Shown one piece after another: positions 1 to 10,233 of a DNA stretch of 64,000 nt. The position numbers and the translations under genes were made by a program. Source of the DNA: Dryocosmus kuriphilus (taxonomy: Eukaryota; Arthropoda; Insecta; Hymenoptera; Cynipidae); NCBI GenBank assembly GCA_038277395.1, contig CM076193.1:179732601-179796600 (forward strand), written 5' to 3'. Position 1 is the stretch's first letter. Each line of letters opens with the position of its first letter. Below the pieces are notes generated by a model. It had not been told where the DNA came from, did no database searches, and was given only the letters and a program-made list of their open reading frames with translations.

Positions 1-173
1 GAGGAATGTCAATTTTCTGTTTTGGCAAGTCGGGTTTTAAAGCCATTCGTTTAGTTAAGATATGCGGTTGTGAACAGGAATCAAGGAGAACTCTACATTC
101 GCGAGGGTTTCCCCTTCGATCCATTATGTACACAATTGCTGTCGTTATAATGTTTTCGGACGGTACATTACTT
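1..173 (-). pseudogene. BEL/Pao retrotransposon, protease fragment
   Basis: Read on the minus strand, this piece encodes a segment containing TAIVYIMDRRGNPRECRVLL followed by DSCSQ. That matches the start of the retropepsin-like protease of BEL/Pao elements, whose usual active-site motif is LLDSGSQ; here the G is C, so the site looks damaged. The frame continues directly from the zinc-knuckle piece at 4930-5165 across the Penelope insertion (SLKSNVP then SENIITT), so the two were one gag-pol frame. The fragment runs off the left edge of the window. Family assignment is from motif memory; the in-frame continuity is visible in the sequence. Confidence 0.7.
162..173. repeat. Target-site duplication, left, of Penelope insertion
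   Basis: The 12-mer ggtacattactt occurs here and again at 4930-4941, bracketing the Penelope composite. It lies inside the BEL/Pao coding sequence, which becomes continuous when one copy and the insertion are ignored. Confidence 0.8.
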
Positions 174-240
174 AGGATGTTAAAATTGGAGTAATCCAAT
201 TTCTCCTCTACTTTTTCCTTTGACCGTAATTTGTAAATCC

Positions 241-663
241 ATAAGATAGTTAAACACTTTTCCAAAAGGCAGGAAAGTGTTAAATTGTGTTTATTGGTCT
301 AGACGGTCGATTAAAAACATAAATGTAACGAAAGAATAATCCATTATAAAAAACTCCATTTATTGACGTGACAACGTTTCGGCCGAAATGTGGTGGCCTT
401 TTTCAAGTCTAAAAAGTAATATGTAAAAAAGGTTGAGAAATTGAGTAAAATTTAAAATAAACTAACCAGAAAAGAAAACACAAACCTGTTAGTACAAAGA
501 AATCATTCTTAGAAGTGTCAAATCATTGAATCAAATATCGATGGTAAAATTATTTTGATAAATAAAACTTGGATAATACAATGTTTTCATGAATAAAATA
601 AACATAATATAAAATGTTGCAACCTTAGTCTCTCTCTAAAAAATTGGAGAGACCAAGAAATTG
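241..663 (-). repeat. Penelope pLTR, inverted copy
   Basis: Reverse complement of the terminal repeats at 1315-1730 and 4517-4929, nearly identical along its length. It includes the GTCTCTC/GAGAGAC hairpin near 640-660 and the ribozyme-like core at 365-409. It joins on its left (174-240) to sequence matching the start of the internal region (1731-1800), so the minus strand reads tail, pLTR, then head of a neighbouring copy. Confidence 0.85.
365..409 (-). ncRNA. Degenerate hammerhead-ribozyme-like motif, copy 1
   Basis: On the minus strand the order is CTTGAAAA, a GGCC/GGCC stem, CGAAAC, a three-base loop, then GTC followed by ACGTC. Hammerhead ribozymes of Penelope elements use CUGAUGA, stem II, GAAAC, a tiny stem III, and cleavage after GUC. 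Stem II, the GAAAC box and the cleavage triplet fit; the CUGAUGA box does not, so activity is doubtful. Confidence 0.45.
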
Positions 664-872
664 AGTGAGAGTTACATTTTTATAAAAAGACGATCGAACT
701 TGGTTGGCAAACGGAGTACATTAAGGAAAGAACATCAAAATCCGGTGAATGAGCATCAAGTAAGCATTAAGATCCGGTTTTGAGTATAAGGTTATATTAC
801 ATGCTCGAAGACAAAATGGTTCACCTGTACAGTACAGCATGAAGAGGCGGGAAATTTGAAAGTGAAAAGGTT

Positions 873-1313
873 TCAAGTGGTGATGCTTTGATATATCTTA
901 TTGATGTTAAGTGTTTCAGTTATTAAATTTATGGAAAATTTTTTTAATTTGTTAATAAAAATGGATTCCAGTATCCGTCTTTTAAATGTATTAGCTTCCC
1001 TACCCAAAATTTTCATGTTTTTAAAATCGAAGTCGAAAAAATGATCTAAATTCCAAGCATGTTGTGCTAAGCCCGTGCTCCGATTTCCAACAACACAATC
1101 CCTCTTATGTTTCGCAACACGATCTTTTAATCTCCTCCCAGTTTCACCAATGTATACTTTGTTGCAACACTTACAATTGATTTTGTAGATGACCCCGCTT
1201 AAATTCTCAATACTGTCTTTATCTTTTTTTTTGTTAATTAGAAATTTATCTAGATAATATGCATTTTTGAAATAAACATTGATGTTAAATTTTGATAAAG
1301 AGCCTTTTAATTT
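873..1313 (-). pseudogene. GIY-YIG endonuclease end of inverted Penelope fragment
   Basis: The minus strand encodes the C-terminal part of the Penelope protein: NINVYFKNAYYLDKF, SGVIYKINCK, then YIGETGRRLKDR, ending in a stop at 873-875. It is open throughout, and its A-run has nine residues, so this copy keeps the frame that the main copy loses at 3930-3942. GIY-YIG endonucleases of Penelope elements nick the target for integration. The fragment starts abruptly at about 1313, joined to the plus-strand pLTR at a short 'tctctcc' similarity, so it is a 5'-truncated inverted copy. Confidence 0.8.
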
Positions 1314-1314
1314 C

Positions 1315-1730
1315 TTGCTCTCTCCAATTTTTTAGAGAGAGACTAAGGTTGCAACATTTTATATTATGTTTATTTTATTCATGAAAACATTGTATTATCC
1401 AAGTTTTATTTATCAAAATAATTTTACCATCGATATTTGATTCAATGAGTTGACACTTCTAAGAATGATTTCTTTGTACTAACAGGTTTGTGTTTTCTTT
1501 TCTGGTCAGTTTATTTTAAATTTTACTCAATTTCTCAACCTTTTTTACATATTACTTTTTAGACTTGAAAAAGGCCACCACATTTCGGCCGAAACGTTGT
1601 CACGTCAATAAATGGAGTTTTTTATAATGGATTATTCTTTCGTTTCATTTATGTTTTTAATCGACCGTCTAGACCAATAAACACAATTTAACACTTTCCA
1701 GCCTTTTGGAAAAGTGTTTAACTATCTTAT
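1315..1730 (+). repeat. Penelope pLTR, 5' copy
   Basis: A direct copy of 4517-4929 with few differences, for example tcaatgagttga against tcaatgatttga. It opens with a hairpin-forming GTCTCTC/GAGAGAC and ends near 'aactatcttatgg', followed by the unique leader of the element. Confidence 0.9.
1562..1606 (+). ncRNA. Degenerate hammerhead-ribozyme-like motif, copy 2
   Basis: Same motif as at 365-409, in the 5' pLTR: ggcc(1573-1576)/ggcc(1587-1590) as stem II, gaaac 1591-1595, loop gtt, and the gtc cleavage triplet 1599-1601. The first core box reads cttgaaaa in place of the canonical ctgatga. Confidence 0.45.
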
Positions 1731-1828
1731 GGATTTGCAAATTACGGTCAAAGGAAAAAGTAGAGGAGAAATTGGATTACTCCAATTTTAACATCCTAAG
1801 TTAAACAGGTCAGTTCGTTTCCGGAATA

Positions 1829-3691
1829 ATGGGATACCTTTCTTACATCTATCAGAGGTATGGAACATCTACTCGGTACGACATCGGAGAATGGATTAAT
1901 ACTAGTAGAAAAATTGTTTTGTTACAAGAACAACTTACTTTCCTAACTCGTTGTAAAAACAATTCCATTGTACCGGCTCATATCAAGTTTTGCTTAAATA
2001 GGTTCAACATTAATAATCTGAATTATAAATTGATCTCTAAATTTGAAAACACAAAATCCATTTTTTAGTTTAGATGCCTAAAATTAGAAATTGACAATAC
2101 TATTAAACAGATACATTTTTTGATCCAATTTAAAAATTGTTTAAAATACAGATTATTAAGGACAATTGTAGATGGTTCTTTGAACACGTTTTTTGATTCT
2201 CAAATGGAAAGTTTAAAAAAGTTTAAAGTTAGTAAAAAACAAAATTTCATTAAAAAGTTTGAATTGTTAAAAGCTAAATTGATAACCGAGAATTTAAATA
2301 TTAAAAATTTTAGAATCAAAAAATGTTTCAAGAACGTTTCTAATGTAAACATACCGGATGAGGTGGTGGAAACTTTGGCCTTAGGTGAAAAGTTTGGTGT
2401 TCCCTACACTGTTGATAAGTTGCCAACTAATAACATTATTGCCAATGTAGAAAACTGTATCAAAAATTTAGATCAGGATGAAGTAAAAATGAACATTAGG
2501 AAAACAGTGACACAATTAATCTCAAATTATAATAAAATGAATGCCTTTAAAAAATTAGATAATTCCATTTCTTTGTTAAATAACTTTCAAAAACAGCAAA
2601 AAAATTTAATTTTTCTAAAAGCCGATAAGGGCAATGTAACTGTTGCTACAGATTGTAATCAATATATAGAAACTGTTGAAAATTTATTAAAGAATGATAT
2701 TTTATACAAAAATATCAGAACAAGCATGGTTCCAACAATTGAATCGAAAAATAATGATATTATAAAACGTTGGGAAAATAAGGGATATATAAATTATTAT
2801 ACAGCTAAAAATTTAAAAGTTCATAACAGTTGTGTGGCAAAGGCCTACGCCTTACCTAAGATCCATAAACCGGAATTAAAATGGAGGTTAATTGTGAGTA
2901 CTGTTGGTTGTCCGTCTTACAACTTAGCTAAATACATTTCCAAAATTTTAAAACCAATTTCAGGTGTCTCAGGAACAACCTTAAAAAATAGTTGGGAACT
3001 TAAAGAAATAATTAAAAACATTGTTGTTCCTCCTGACCATTCTTTAATTTCTTTGGATGTCGTTGCTATGTTCGATAGTATTCCATTGGATTTGGCTTTA
3101 GACTGTGTAGAAGAAAAATTGAATTTGAACCATAATTTAACTACTATCAGTAAAAATGAAATTTTGATTGCCACGCGTTTCGTTTTTAACAGCATGGTTT
3201 TCTTTTTTAATAATAAATTTTATAGGCAACTTTCCGGTTGTCCTATGGGTTCGCCTCTGTCCCCAGTTTTATCAAATTTAGTTCTCGAGGACATAGAAAA
3301 TAGAGCTTTGGCTCTATTAGATTTTGCTCCAATACTTTTTAAGAGATATGTAGATGATGTGCTCACGATCATTCCTACTAACAAAATTGAAATATTTTTT
3401 AACACTTTCAATAGCATTGAACCTTCTGTTCAGTTCACTCTTGAGCTTGAACAAAATAATACTTTACATTTCTTAGATATTTCTCTTATTAAAACTTTGG
3501 ATGGTCATATTGAAACAAACTGGTATAAAAAAGATTCCTGGTCAGGTAGATACTTAAATTTCCACTCTAATCATTCTTTAAATTCAAAAATTGGCTTAAT
3601 TAAAAATTTGGTAGATAGATGCATTAAACTTAGTGATTTTAAATTCCGACAAGAAAAAATTAACTCAATTAAAAATTACTTTATCGCATAA
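1829..3691 (+). pseudogene. Penelope-like reverse transcriptase
   Basis: Frame 1829-2068 (N-terminal domain, with RKIVLLQEQLTFLTRCKN) is in the same frame as 2069-3691 and is separated from it only by a TAG at 2066-2068. The main part carries the RT motifs in order: LKADKGNVTVATD, AYALPKIHKP, SLDVVAMFDSIP, GCPMGSPLSPVLSNLVLEDI, the catalytic YVDD (about 3348-3359), and FLDISLIKT. This is the Penelope clade of the Penelope-like elements, whose RTs are related to telomerase. The native protein would be a single polyprotein with the downstream GIY-YIG domain. A one-base insertion near 3655 shifts the reading into the 3633 frame, so the RT stops early at 3691. Confidence 0.9.
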
Positions 3692-4297
3692 CAATTATCC
3701 CATTAATTTAGTTAATCTTATTATTAATGAGAGAATTAATGAAATTTACAATAGTGATTTGGTCAATATGAAAAAGAAAAAATGGCTTGAAACTCACAAT
3801 ATTACTAATTTAAAATTAACATTACCCTATGTTCAGGGTTTATCTGAAAAATTAAAAGGCTCTTTATCAAAATTTAACATCAATGTTTATTTCAAAAATG
3901 CATATTATCTAGATAAATTTCTAATTAACAAAAAAAAAAAAAAGATAAAGATAGTATTGAGAATTTAAGCGGGGTCATCTACAAAATCAATTGTAAGTGT
4001 TGCAACAAAGTATACATTGGTGAAACTGGGAGGAGATTAAAAGATCGTATTGCGGAACATAAGAGGGATTGTGTTGTTGGAAATCGGAGCACGGGCTTAG
4101 CACTACATGCTTGTAATTTAGATCATTTTTTCGACTTCGATTTTAAAAACATTAAAATTTTGGGTAGGGAAGCTAATACATTTAAAAGACGGATACTGGA
4201 ATCCATTTTTTTTATTAACAAATTTAACAAATTTTCCATAAATTTAATAACTGAAACACTTAACATCAATAAGATATATCAAAGCATCACCACTTGA
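3633..4297 (+). pseudogene. Penelope RT-GIY-YIG linker and endonuclease domain
   Basis: After the frameshift near 3655 the linker (SHNNYPINLVNLIINERINE) reads on to 3968. A run of 13 A at 3930-3942, against nine in the inverted copy, causes a second frameshift. The GIY-YIG domain then reads from about 3943 to a TGA at 4295-4297, with SGVIYKINCKCCNKVYIGE, TGRRLKDRIAEHKR and FKRRILESIF. The conserved Tyr/Tyr, Arg and Glu positions of the family are present. Both lesions are simple indels in homopolymers and could be either true decay or assembly errors. Confidence 0.85.
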
Positions 4298-4516
4298 AAC
4301 CTTTTCACTTTCAAATTTCCCGCCTCTTCATGCTGTACTGTACAGGTGAACCATTTTGTCTTCGAGCATGTAATATAACCTTATACTCAAAACCGGATCT
4401 TAATGCTTACTTGATGCTCATTCACCGGATTTTGATGTTCTTTCCTTAATGTACTCCGTTTGTCAACTAAGTTCGATCGTCTTTTTATAAAAATGTAACT
4501 CTCACTCAATTTCTTG

Positions 4517-4929
4517 GTCTCTCCAATTTTTTAGAGAGAGACTAAGGTTGCAACATTTTATATTATGTTTATTTTATTCATGAAAACATTGTATTATCCA
4601 AGTTTTATTTATCAAAATAATTTTACCATCGATATTTGATTCAATGATTTGACACTTCTAAGAATGATTTCTTTGTACTAACAGGTTTGTGTTTTCTTTT
4701 CTGGTCAGTTTATTTTAAATTTTACTCAATTTCTCAACCTTTTTTACATATTACTTTTTAGACTTGAAAAAGGCCACCACATTTCGGCCGAAACGTTGTC
4801 ACGTCAATAAATGGAGTTTTTTATAATGGATTATTCTTTCGTTTCATTTATGTTTTTAATCGACCATCTAGACCAATAAACACAATTTAACACTTTCCTG
4901 CCTTTTGGAAAAGTGTTTAACTATCTTAT
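4517..4929 (+). repeat. Penelope pLTR, 3' copy
   Basis: Direct copy of 1315-1730. Stem GTCTCTC (4517-4523) pairs with GAGAGAC (4536-4542). It ends at 'ctatcttat' and abuts the target duplication at 4930. Confidence 0.9.
4761..4805 (+). ncRNA. Degenerate hammerhead-ribozyme-like motif, copy 3
   Basis: Identical in its core to the motif at 1562-1606: cttgaaaa, ggcc/ggcc stem II, gaaacgttgtc, then acgtc. This is the copy in the 3' pLTR of the plus-strand element. Confidence 0.45.
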
Positions 4930-5165
4930 GGTACATTACTTTTTAGGGAGATCGCATTAACGTGAATTGGTGGAACGACTTTATCGTTTTCGATATGCAA
5001 TAGAGAATGATGTTTTTTATCACGTAGTTTCCAGTGCTTCGATCTGCAGTTTTCAACGACATGATTCGATTTTAAGCAATTGAAACAAAGATTGGCCCTT
5101 TTAACTATGTTTAAACGTTCACAGACTGTCGCGTTTACTAATTTCTCACAGTATTGCGTAAAGTG
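4930..5165 (-). pseudogene. BEL/Pao gag zinc-knuckle fragment
   Basis: The minus strand encodes CKGSHFTQYCEKLVN, RANLCFNCLKSNHVVENCRS and KKHHSLLH, the cysteine/histidine knuckle segment that closes BEL/Pao Gag just before the protease. It reads in frame into the protease fragment at 1-173 once the Penelope insertion is removed. Upstream (higher coordinates) it is cut at about 5165 by the 3' tail of a LINE. The ggtacattactt target duplication occupies 4930-4941. Confidence 0.75.
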
Positions 5166-6053
5166 AGAACCCTTACATACATAAGTGATAGATAGATGGA
5201 TACACACTTTATTTGCAGAAGCAAAAAGAGCTATTACAATATGTCGATTCCACATGAAATACATTCAGTAACAAATTATAGTGGTTCGTCTGCTTCGGCT
5301 ATGTGATTAGGTTACAGAAAATTTATAATTTTCTTTTTAAATCTTGATGTTTTCATTCGTTGATTATGAATGACCTTATCTTGAGCACATTAACTACATA
5401 ATAATATGAGTCATTCTATTGTTCAGCGTTGTTTGTGCACAACAATTTTCGTATTGATTCCGTGCTGTCAAAGACACTATTGTCTACATAGGATTCCAAA
5501 AATCTGCTTCTAATAGAACCATATATTGGGCAACACAAAAGAAAGTGATTTAACGTTTCTGGAGCGTTGAGATTGCAAATGGTGCAATTTAGGTTTGTGG
5601 AAATTATACAAGTGTTTCCTCCGTGAGTAATTTTTATCCTGGAGTGAGAAGCCAACCTTAATTGGCTGATCACTTTTATTCTGCTAAGTGGTAATTTAAA
5701 TTTTAAATATGAGTCTGTTGATGCCTGTCTGTGACTGAGGTGTCTGTAAACAGTATTATATCCTGAGTTTAAATCTTTGTCCATAATTTGGCTTTTTAAA
5801 TTGTTTTGCCACGTATTTATAATATTTTCGCACCTTTTGCTGATCTCTCTGCTGCACAAAGTACTTTGTTGCGACCATAAAGTGCAGTCTCCTGCTGTTT
5901 CGATGATATCTTTAACTTGAGCCTCCCAGTTATAACATGGTTTTATTTTGTTCTGTTTGTCAAGATCAATAAGGCTATTATAAGAAATCCTTGGAAACCT
6001 GTCTTCTGGCATTTTTAGAATTTTGCACCACCAACTCATAGCTCGTTTGATTA
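5166..6053 (-). mobile_element. LINE (APE-type) 3' end: RT C-terminus and 3' UTR
   Basis: A 207-residue frame (6039 down to 5416, open further to about 6053) resembles the region after the RT of Jockey/R1/I-type LINEs. It begins TLIKRAMSWWCKILKMPEDR and carries a C-x2-C-x9-H-x3-C cluster in CTICNLNAPETLNHFLLCC. About 250 bp of 3' UTR follow, with an aataaa-like signal and a short ctat-type simple repeat near 5185-5200, where the LINE meets BEL/Pao gag. The RT core that should precede it is absent, replaced by pogo DNA from 6054. Probably the same element as 10234-11234 and 14910-15780, since order and strand agree. Confidence 0.7.
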
Positions 6054-6351
6054 GGGTATGTCTGGGGTAGATGGCCGTAGTTTCTTCAAGGGCCAGTTAA
6101 AATAAAACTACAATGATTTCGATTATAATTATTATCTTAACTGCAACTTCAAACATTACACTACATGTTGACCAATACAAATCTTTTAATTTTTAATGAG
6201 ATCAATCTTTAAAATAACAAAATTTAAAAGTTACAACTGGCCATCTCTCCCAACGCTTCCGGTAGAGATGGCCTTAGTAGTGCGGGATAGTTGGCCAGTA
6301 ATTAGTTATATTTTTTTTTTCCTTTTTCACCGTACCTTTTTTTAGTTTTAG

Positions 6352-8235
6352 TCACTTTCTTTGCTTTTGTCCACATTTTGAACACATGTTCTCAAACTCA
6401 GTACAATTTTCATGTACCCAAAATTTGCAAAAGATGCACTGCAGCCAGTCCTCCATGAGACGTGTTTCAAAATAATTCTCTCCACACTGAACACAATTAT
6501 TGTCTTCTTTTCTCTTTCCACCCTCTTCTTTTAATGAATTATTTAAAAGTGATGGCTGTTCATCCTCGCTGTCAGATATCATTATCACGGCTTTTCTCTT
6601 TCGTGGGATCCTTCTTAATGCTGTTTTTTTCCTTCATCCGTTTCTTTTTCTTTTATTTCCGTCTCTTTATCCTTTTTTTTAGTCTTTATTTTTTGTTGTT
6701 CCTTTTTCTTATTGGCCACACTTTTTACCATTTTGACATCTTGTATATCCTCTTTAGATTTTCTCGTTTCAATGTGCTCCTTTGACGTCAAAATTTGGCC
6801 GACTTCTTTAGCCCGTTTTCGTACTTCGACAACTTTTTGTGAAACTGGAGATATTTCCATCAAAATTCTAGTTGGATTCAAATTCGGGTTTTTTTTCAGA
6901 GACGGTCACAGATTCATTGACTGCGTTTTTTGAAGTTCCTGAAATTTGTTCCAGATTTGTTAAAATTGAACCGCTAGCGCTGCTAGTAATCTGTTCTTGA
7001 TCTGCAATCGTGGCTGAGGATTCGTGTTGAGAAGTTGATGAAAGTTCACTTGGTTCTTGTGCAAAAGCATAATCTGGAATTGCGTTTGGATTAAAAGAAC
7101 TGACTCCTGTATCTTTGAAACCAGAAATAGCATTCTCTGCAGAAGCTGCTTTTCCCCACGCTTTATAAAGCAATGTTTCGACTGACATTCTTGTAATACG
7201 ACGACCAGGATTTTGTTTCAGCCACAGACGACATTGTTCGTAGAAATGGATTTTCAGTGACTTGAACACCGTACGATCCAAAGGTTGAAGGTAGTGTGAT
7301 GTGTGACTTGGCAATGAAAGTAAAATTATGTCATTTTGTTCTGCATATTCCAACATTTCAACAGAATTGCAGTGAGTCGAATGACCACCTAATAACAGAA
7401 GAACTTTTCCTACAGGTTTCCTTGGGACGAAGTGTGCTTTTAACCAATCCAAAAATATTTCGGAAGTTATGTATGCAGACTTCTGAGACATAAAGATCTT
7501 CGATCCAGGAGGCATTCCATCCTCAAACTCAGCCTTTTTATTTTTACCTTTCATAATGCAAGCAGGTGGCAAAAATGTACCTTCAGCACTGCAACAGGAT
7601 ATTACAGTTATTGTCTCTCCTTTTTCAGTCGATGTAACAGTGGAAACAGCTTTGGACCTCTTCTTAGCAAGAACATATCCAGAACGGTTGTTCAATTGAA
7701 GCCCTGTCTAATCCATATCGAAAATATGACTTGGTTCCAACATCACGTTATTCACCATTAAGGCACTCTCAAGAATCTTAAAATAAGCATTTACCTCTGA
7801 TTTTTTCATACCAGACAATCGCGCCAATGTTTCACCTTCTGATTTTCTGATTGCAATATCAGGGTGCCTGTTCAAAAACAATTTCACGAAGTCGTAGCCT
7901 GCTCTTTCATTTTCTTTATTAAATCTGTGTTTTAATTTTAAATGTTCAGCAAACAGATAAGCGATTCTTCTGACATCATCAACAGTTAAGGGAAAACCTT
8001 TCGCTTGCATGACTTTAATGTGATTTGCTAGTTTATTTTCATTTTCTTCTCCAGAAACGGAGGTTGGTCCCATAGGCCCTTTTTTGTCATTATTGTTTTT
8101 GAAACATCTTTCTAAAGTTTTTCTTGGAATTTGATAGATTTTGGCTGCTGCATAAGTTGACATTTCTCCATTTTTCAAAGCGTTTATTGCGGCCTTTAAT
8201 GACTCTTCGGTCCATTTCCCTCGTGTATGGTACAT
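6352..8235 (-). pseudogene. pogo-type transposase (DDE_1) with C-terminal zinc finger
   Basis: From 8235 downward the minus strand encodes a CENP-B/pogo-like helix-turn-helix N-terminus (KWTEESLKAAINALKNGEMS, YAAAKIYQIPRKTLE), then the DDE_1 catalytic domain. The first catalytic motif reads FDMD, stop, TGLQ, so the family's NVDETG has GAG changed to TAG near 7708. The second motif reads LLLGGHSTH, where LLLDGH is expected, so the catalytic Asp is lost. SLPSHTSHYLQPLDRTVFK is present. A lysine-rich tail and a PHD-like Cys/His finger (CVQCGENYF, WLQCIFCKFWVHENC, CSKCGQ) follow in shifted frames, with frameshifts near 6875 and 6600. It is doubly inactivated. Confidence 0.85.
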
Positions 8236-8340
8236 AAAGTTATTCTTTGGTATTTATTTGGCATCTGAAATTAACACAAAAATATTTGTATTAATCTCAA
8301 AATTATGAAAAACACCGCTAAAAATACTATGATCATCATA

Positions 8341-8936
8341 CCCTGAAATAATGTGGCCACATCTCCTAATTTTTCGGTAGAGATAGCCACACTAATCACG
8401 AAAAAAAAATATATGAGTCCATGTTTTTATTTTGAGGTTATATTTAAGCACTATTCATAAGTCATTACGTAAACACTTAAAACCGCAACATTTTTCAAAA
8501 ACTATAAAGTTACAACTTATATAATGAACTCTTTTAAAAATTCCTACACTAGGCAAAAAAAAGAAATTGATTTTACTTACTTTTGGTTTGTAATTCTGAA
8601 ATAATTTTACGTACAGTCGTTCTTACGCACGAACTGAAGCGAACTGAACTATGGCCATTATACCCCCTGAAAGAATGTGGCCATCTCTCCTAATTTTCCG
8701 GTAGAGATAGCCGCTCTAATCACAAAAAAAAAATATATTAGTCCAAGTTTTTATTTTGAGGTTATATTCAAGCACTATTCATAAGTCATTACGTAAACAC
8801 TTAAGACCGCAAAATTTTTCAAAAACTATACAGTTACAACTTATATAATGAACTCTTTTAAAAATTCCCACACTGGGCAAAAAAAATAAATTGATTTTAC
8901 TTACTTTTGGTTTGTAATTCTGAAATAATTTTACCT
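8341..8936. repeat. Tandem duplication of the pogo right subterminal region
   Basis: 8341-8612 and 8665-8936 align almost base for base, offset 324 bp with a 50-bp spacer. Both contain the imperfect hairpin ggccatctct...agagatagcc and the segment 'ttttggtttgtaattctg'. No coding content is seen. Confidence 0.85.
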
Positions 8937-8937
8937 A

Positions 8938-10231
8938 CCACATGGAATGAGAAGTCCCGAGCCTCACAAGGAAAAAATTAATTGTTTACCTTAAAACCTT
9001 TTTTATTCTTCGGTGTACTCTCCATTTAAAGTAATGCACTTATTCCAGCGGTCCTCCAACATTTCGATACATTTCGAAAAAAATGATTTATCGAGACCTT
9101 CAAAATACGCCTCTGTTTCGGCCATGACTTCAGCATTCGACGAAAATTTCTTTCCTTGAAAAAACCTTTTCAAGTTTGGGAACAAATGGTAGTCACTGGG
9201 TGCCAGATCTGGTGAATACGGAGGATGCTTAACCAATTGGTAGCGCAATTCGCTCAGTTTGGCCGTCGTTTTCATCGATAAATGTGCTGGTGCATTGTCG
9301 TGGTGGTACATCACTTTCTTCCTTGCCATGTGCGGCCGTTTTTTTTAATTTCTTCGTTTAAAACGATCCAGTTGAGCAACGTAGTAGTCACCTGTGATGG
9401 TTTTTCCCTTTTCCAAATATTCAATCATGATTATTCCTCTTGCATCCCAAAAAACACTTGCCATAACCTTCCCGGCCGACTGTTGCTTCTTTGGACGCTT
9501 CGGACGGCTGCTACCTGCTTCCAACCACTCTGCAGACTGTCTGTTGGACTCAGGAGTGTAATAATGAATCCAGGATTCGTCCATCGTCACTAATCGACGC
9601 AAAAATTCCTTTTTGTTTCTTTGGAACAAGGCCAAATTACGCTCGGAATCTTCAACACGTTGCTGCTTCTGGTCCGGTGTGAGCAAACGCGACACCCATC
9701 TTGCGATCAGCTTTTTCATCCCCAAATGTTCATGCAAAATGTTGCTAACGCGTTCTATCGATATACCTGCGGCCTCTGCTATTTCACACAACTTCGCTTT
9801 CCGATCATTCAAAACGACCAAATGGATTTTTTTTATGTTTTCCTGTGCGGTGACCTCAGAGGGCCGTTTTACTGCGCTGAGCATCATCGGTGCTGGTACG
9901 ACCACGTTTGAAGTCCGCAAACCAGCGTTTTACGGTTGCAGTTGATGGTGCGGATGTTGGATAGCATTTATCTAACCACTCCTTGGCCTGGACGGTGTTT
10001 TTCCCCATTAAAAAACAATGTTTTATTAAAACCCGAAACTCGTCTCTTTCCATCGTTCACGAGAAACCAAAGCTTGTCTGACACAATTAGCTGTTCTTCG
10101 AAAACTAATGCACGCAATGTCACGAAACTCAAGGTGGTGCTGTCTAAAGGCTGGTTCTCGACGAAACATACATGGTTTAATCCTAGTGGCGACATCTCTG
10201 TGTGAGATTCGGGACTTCTCATTCCATGTGG
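8938..10231 (-). mobile_element. mariner transposon, complete length
   Basis: A 1294-bp element flanked by TA at 8936-8937 and 10232-10233, the usual Tc1/mariner target duplication. The inverted ends begin ccacatggaatgagaagtcc and match over about 32 bp with a few differences. The length fits a canonical mariner. It lies between pogo sequence on the left and LINE endonuclease sequence on the right. Confidence 0.9.
9003..10053 (-). pseudogene. mariner transposase (D,D34D)
   Basis: The N-terminal helix-turn-helix segment (10053 to about 9870) contains LIKHCFLMGKNTVQAKEWLD and WFADFKRG. A frameshift near 9870 is followed by KKIHLVVLNDRKAKLCEIAE and the catalytic TMDESWIHYY and FWDARGI segments. 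An in-frame TAA at 9345-9347 precedes MYHHDNAPAHLS and YSPDLAPSDYHLFPNLKRFF. Exactly 34 residues separate the second and third catalytic Asp, which is diagnostic of mariner. All three Asp are kept, but the stop and frameshift make it a pseudogene. Confidence 0.9.
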
Positions 10232-10233
10232 TA

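Larger units (their letters stand above)
174..4929 (+). mobile_element. Penelope-like element, composite insertion
   Basis: One insertion of 4756 bp bracketed by a 12-bp duplication. It consists of an inverted partial copy (174 to about 1313) followed by a nearly full plus-strand copy: pLTR 1315-1730, reverse transcriptase, GIY-YIG endonuclease, pLTR 4517-4929. Penelope-like elements characteristically integrate with terminal repeats that can be direct or inverted and with truncated extra copies, which is what is seen here. The plus-strand copy has one in-frame stop and two frameshifts, so it is not autonomous as written. Confidence 0.9.
6054..8937 (-). mobile_element. pogo/Tigger-type DNA transposon, broken
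   Basis: The left end starts gggtatgtctgggg directly after a TA at 6052-6053, inside LINE sequence. A related inverted motif (ctatggccattatacccc) lies at 8649-8667. A palindromic hairpin (GGCCATCTCT ... AGAGATGGCC) sits near both ends: 6239-6273, 8353-8390 and 8679-8712. The right end is duplicated, with 8341-8612 and 8665-8936 a near-identical tandem pair 324 bp apart, and the outermost part is interrupted by the mariner at 8938. The exact right terminus is not resolved. Confidence 0.65.

Noticed and set aside
6..194. 62-codon plus-strand ORF at the left edge.
   Set aside because: Antisense to the BEL/Pao protease frame.
2917..3417. Minus-strand ORFs over the Penelope RT.
   Set aside because: Antisense shadows of the RT coding sequence; the same shadows recur at 23296-23493.
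8649..8937. Calling an exact right terminus and TA duplication for the pogo element.
   Set aside because: The right end is duplicated and interrupted by the mariner; no terminus matching the left end plus TA could be placed.
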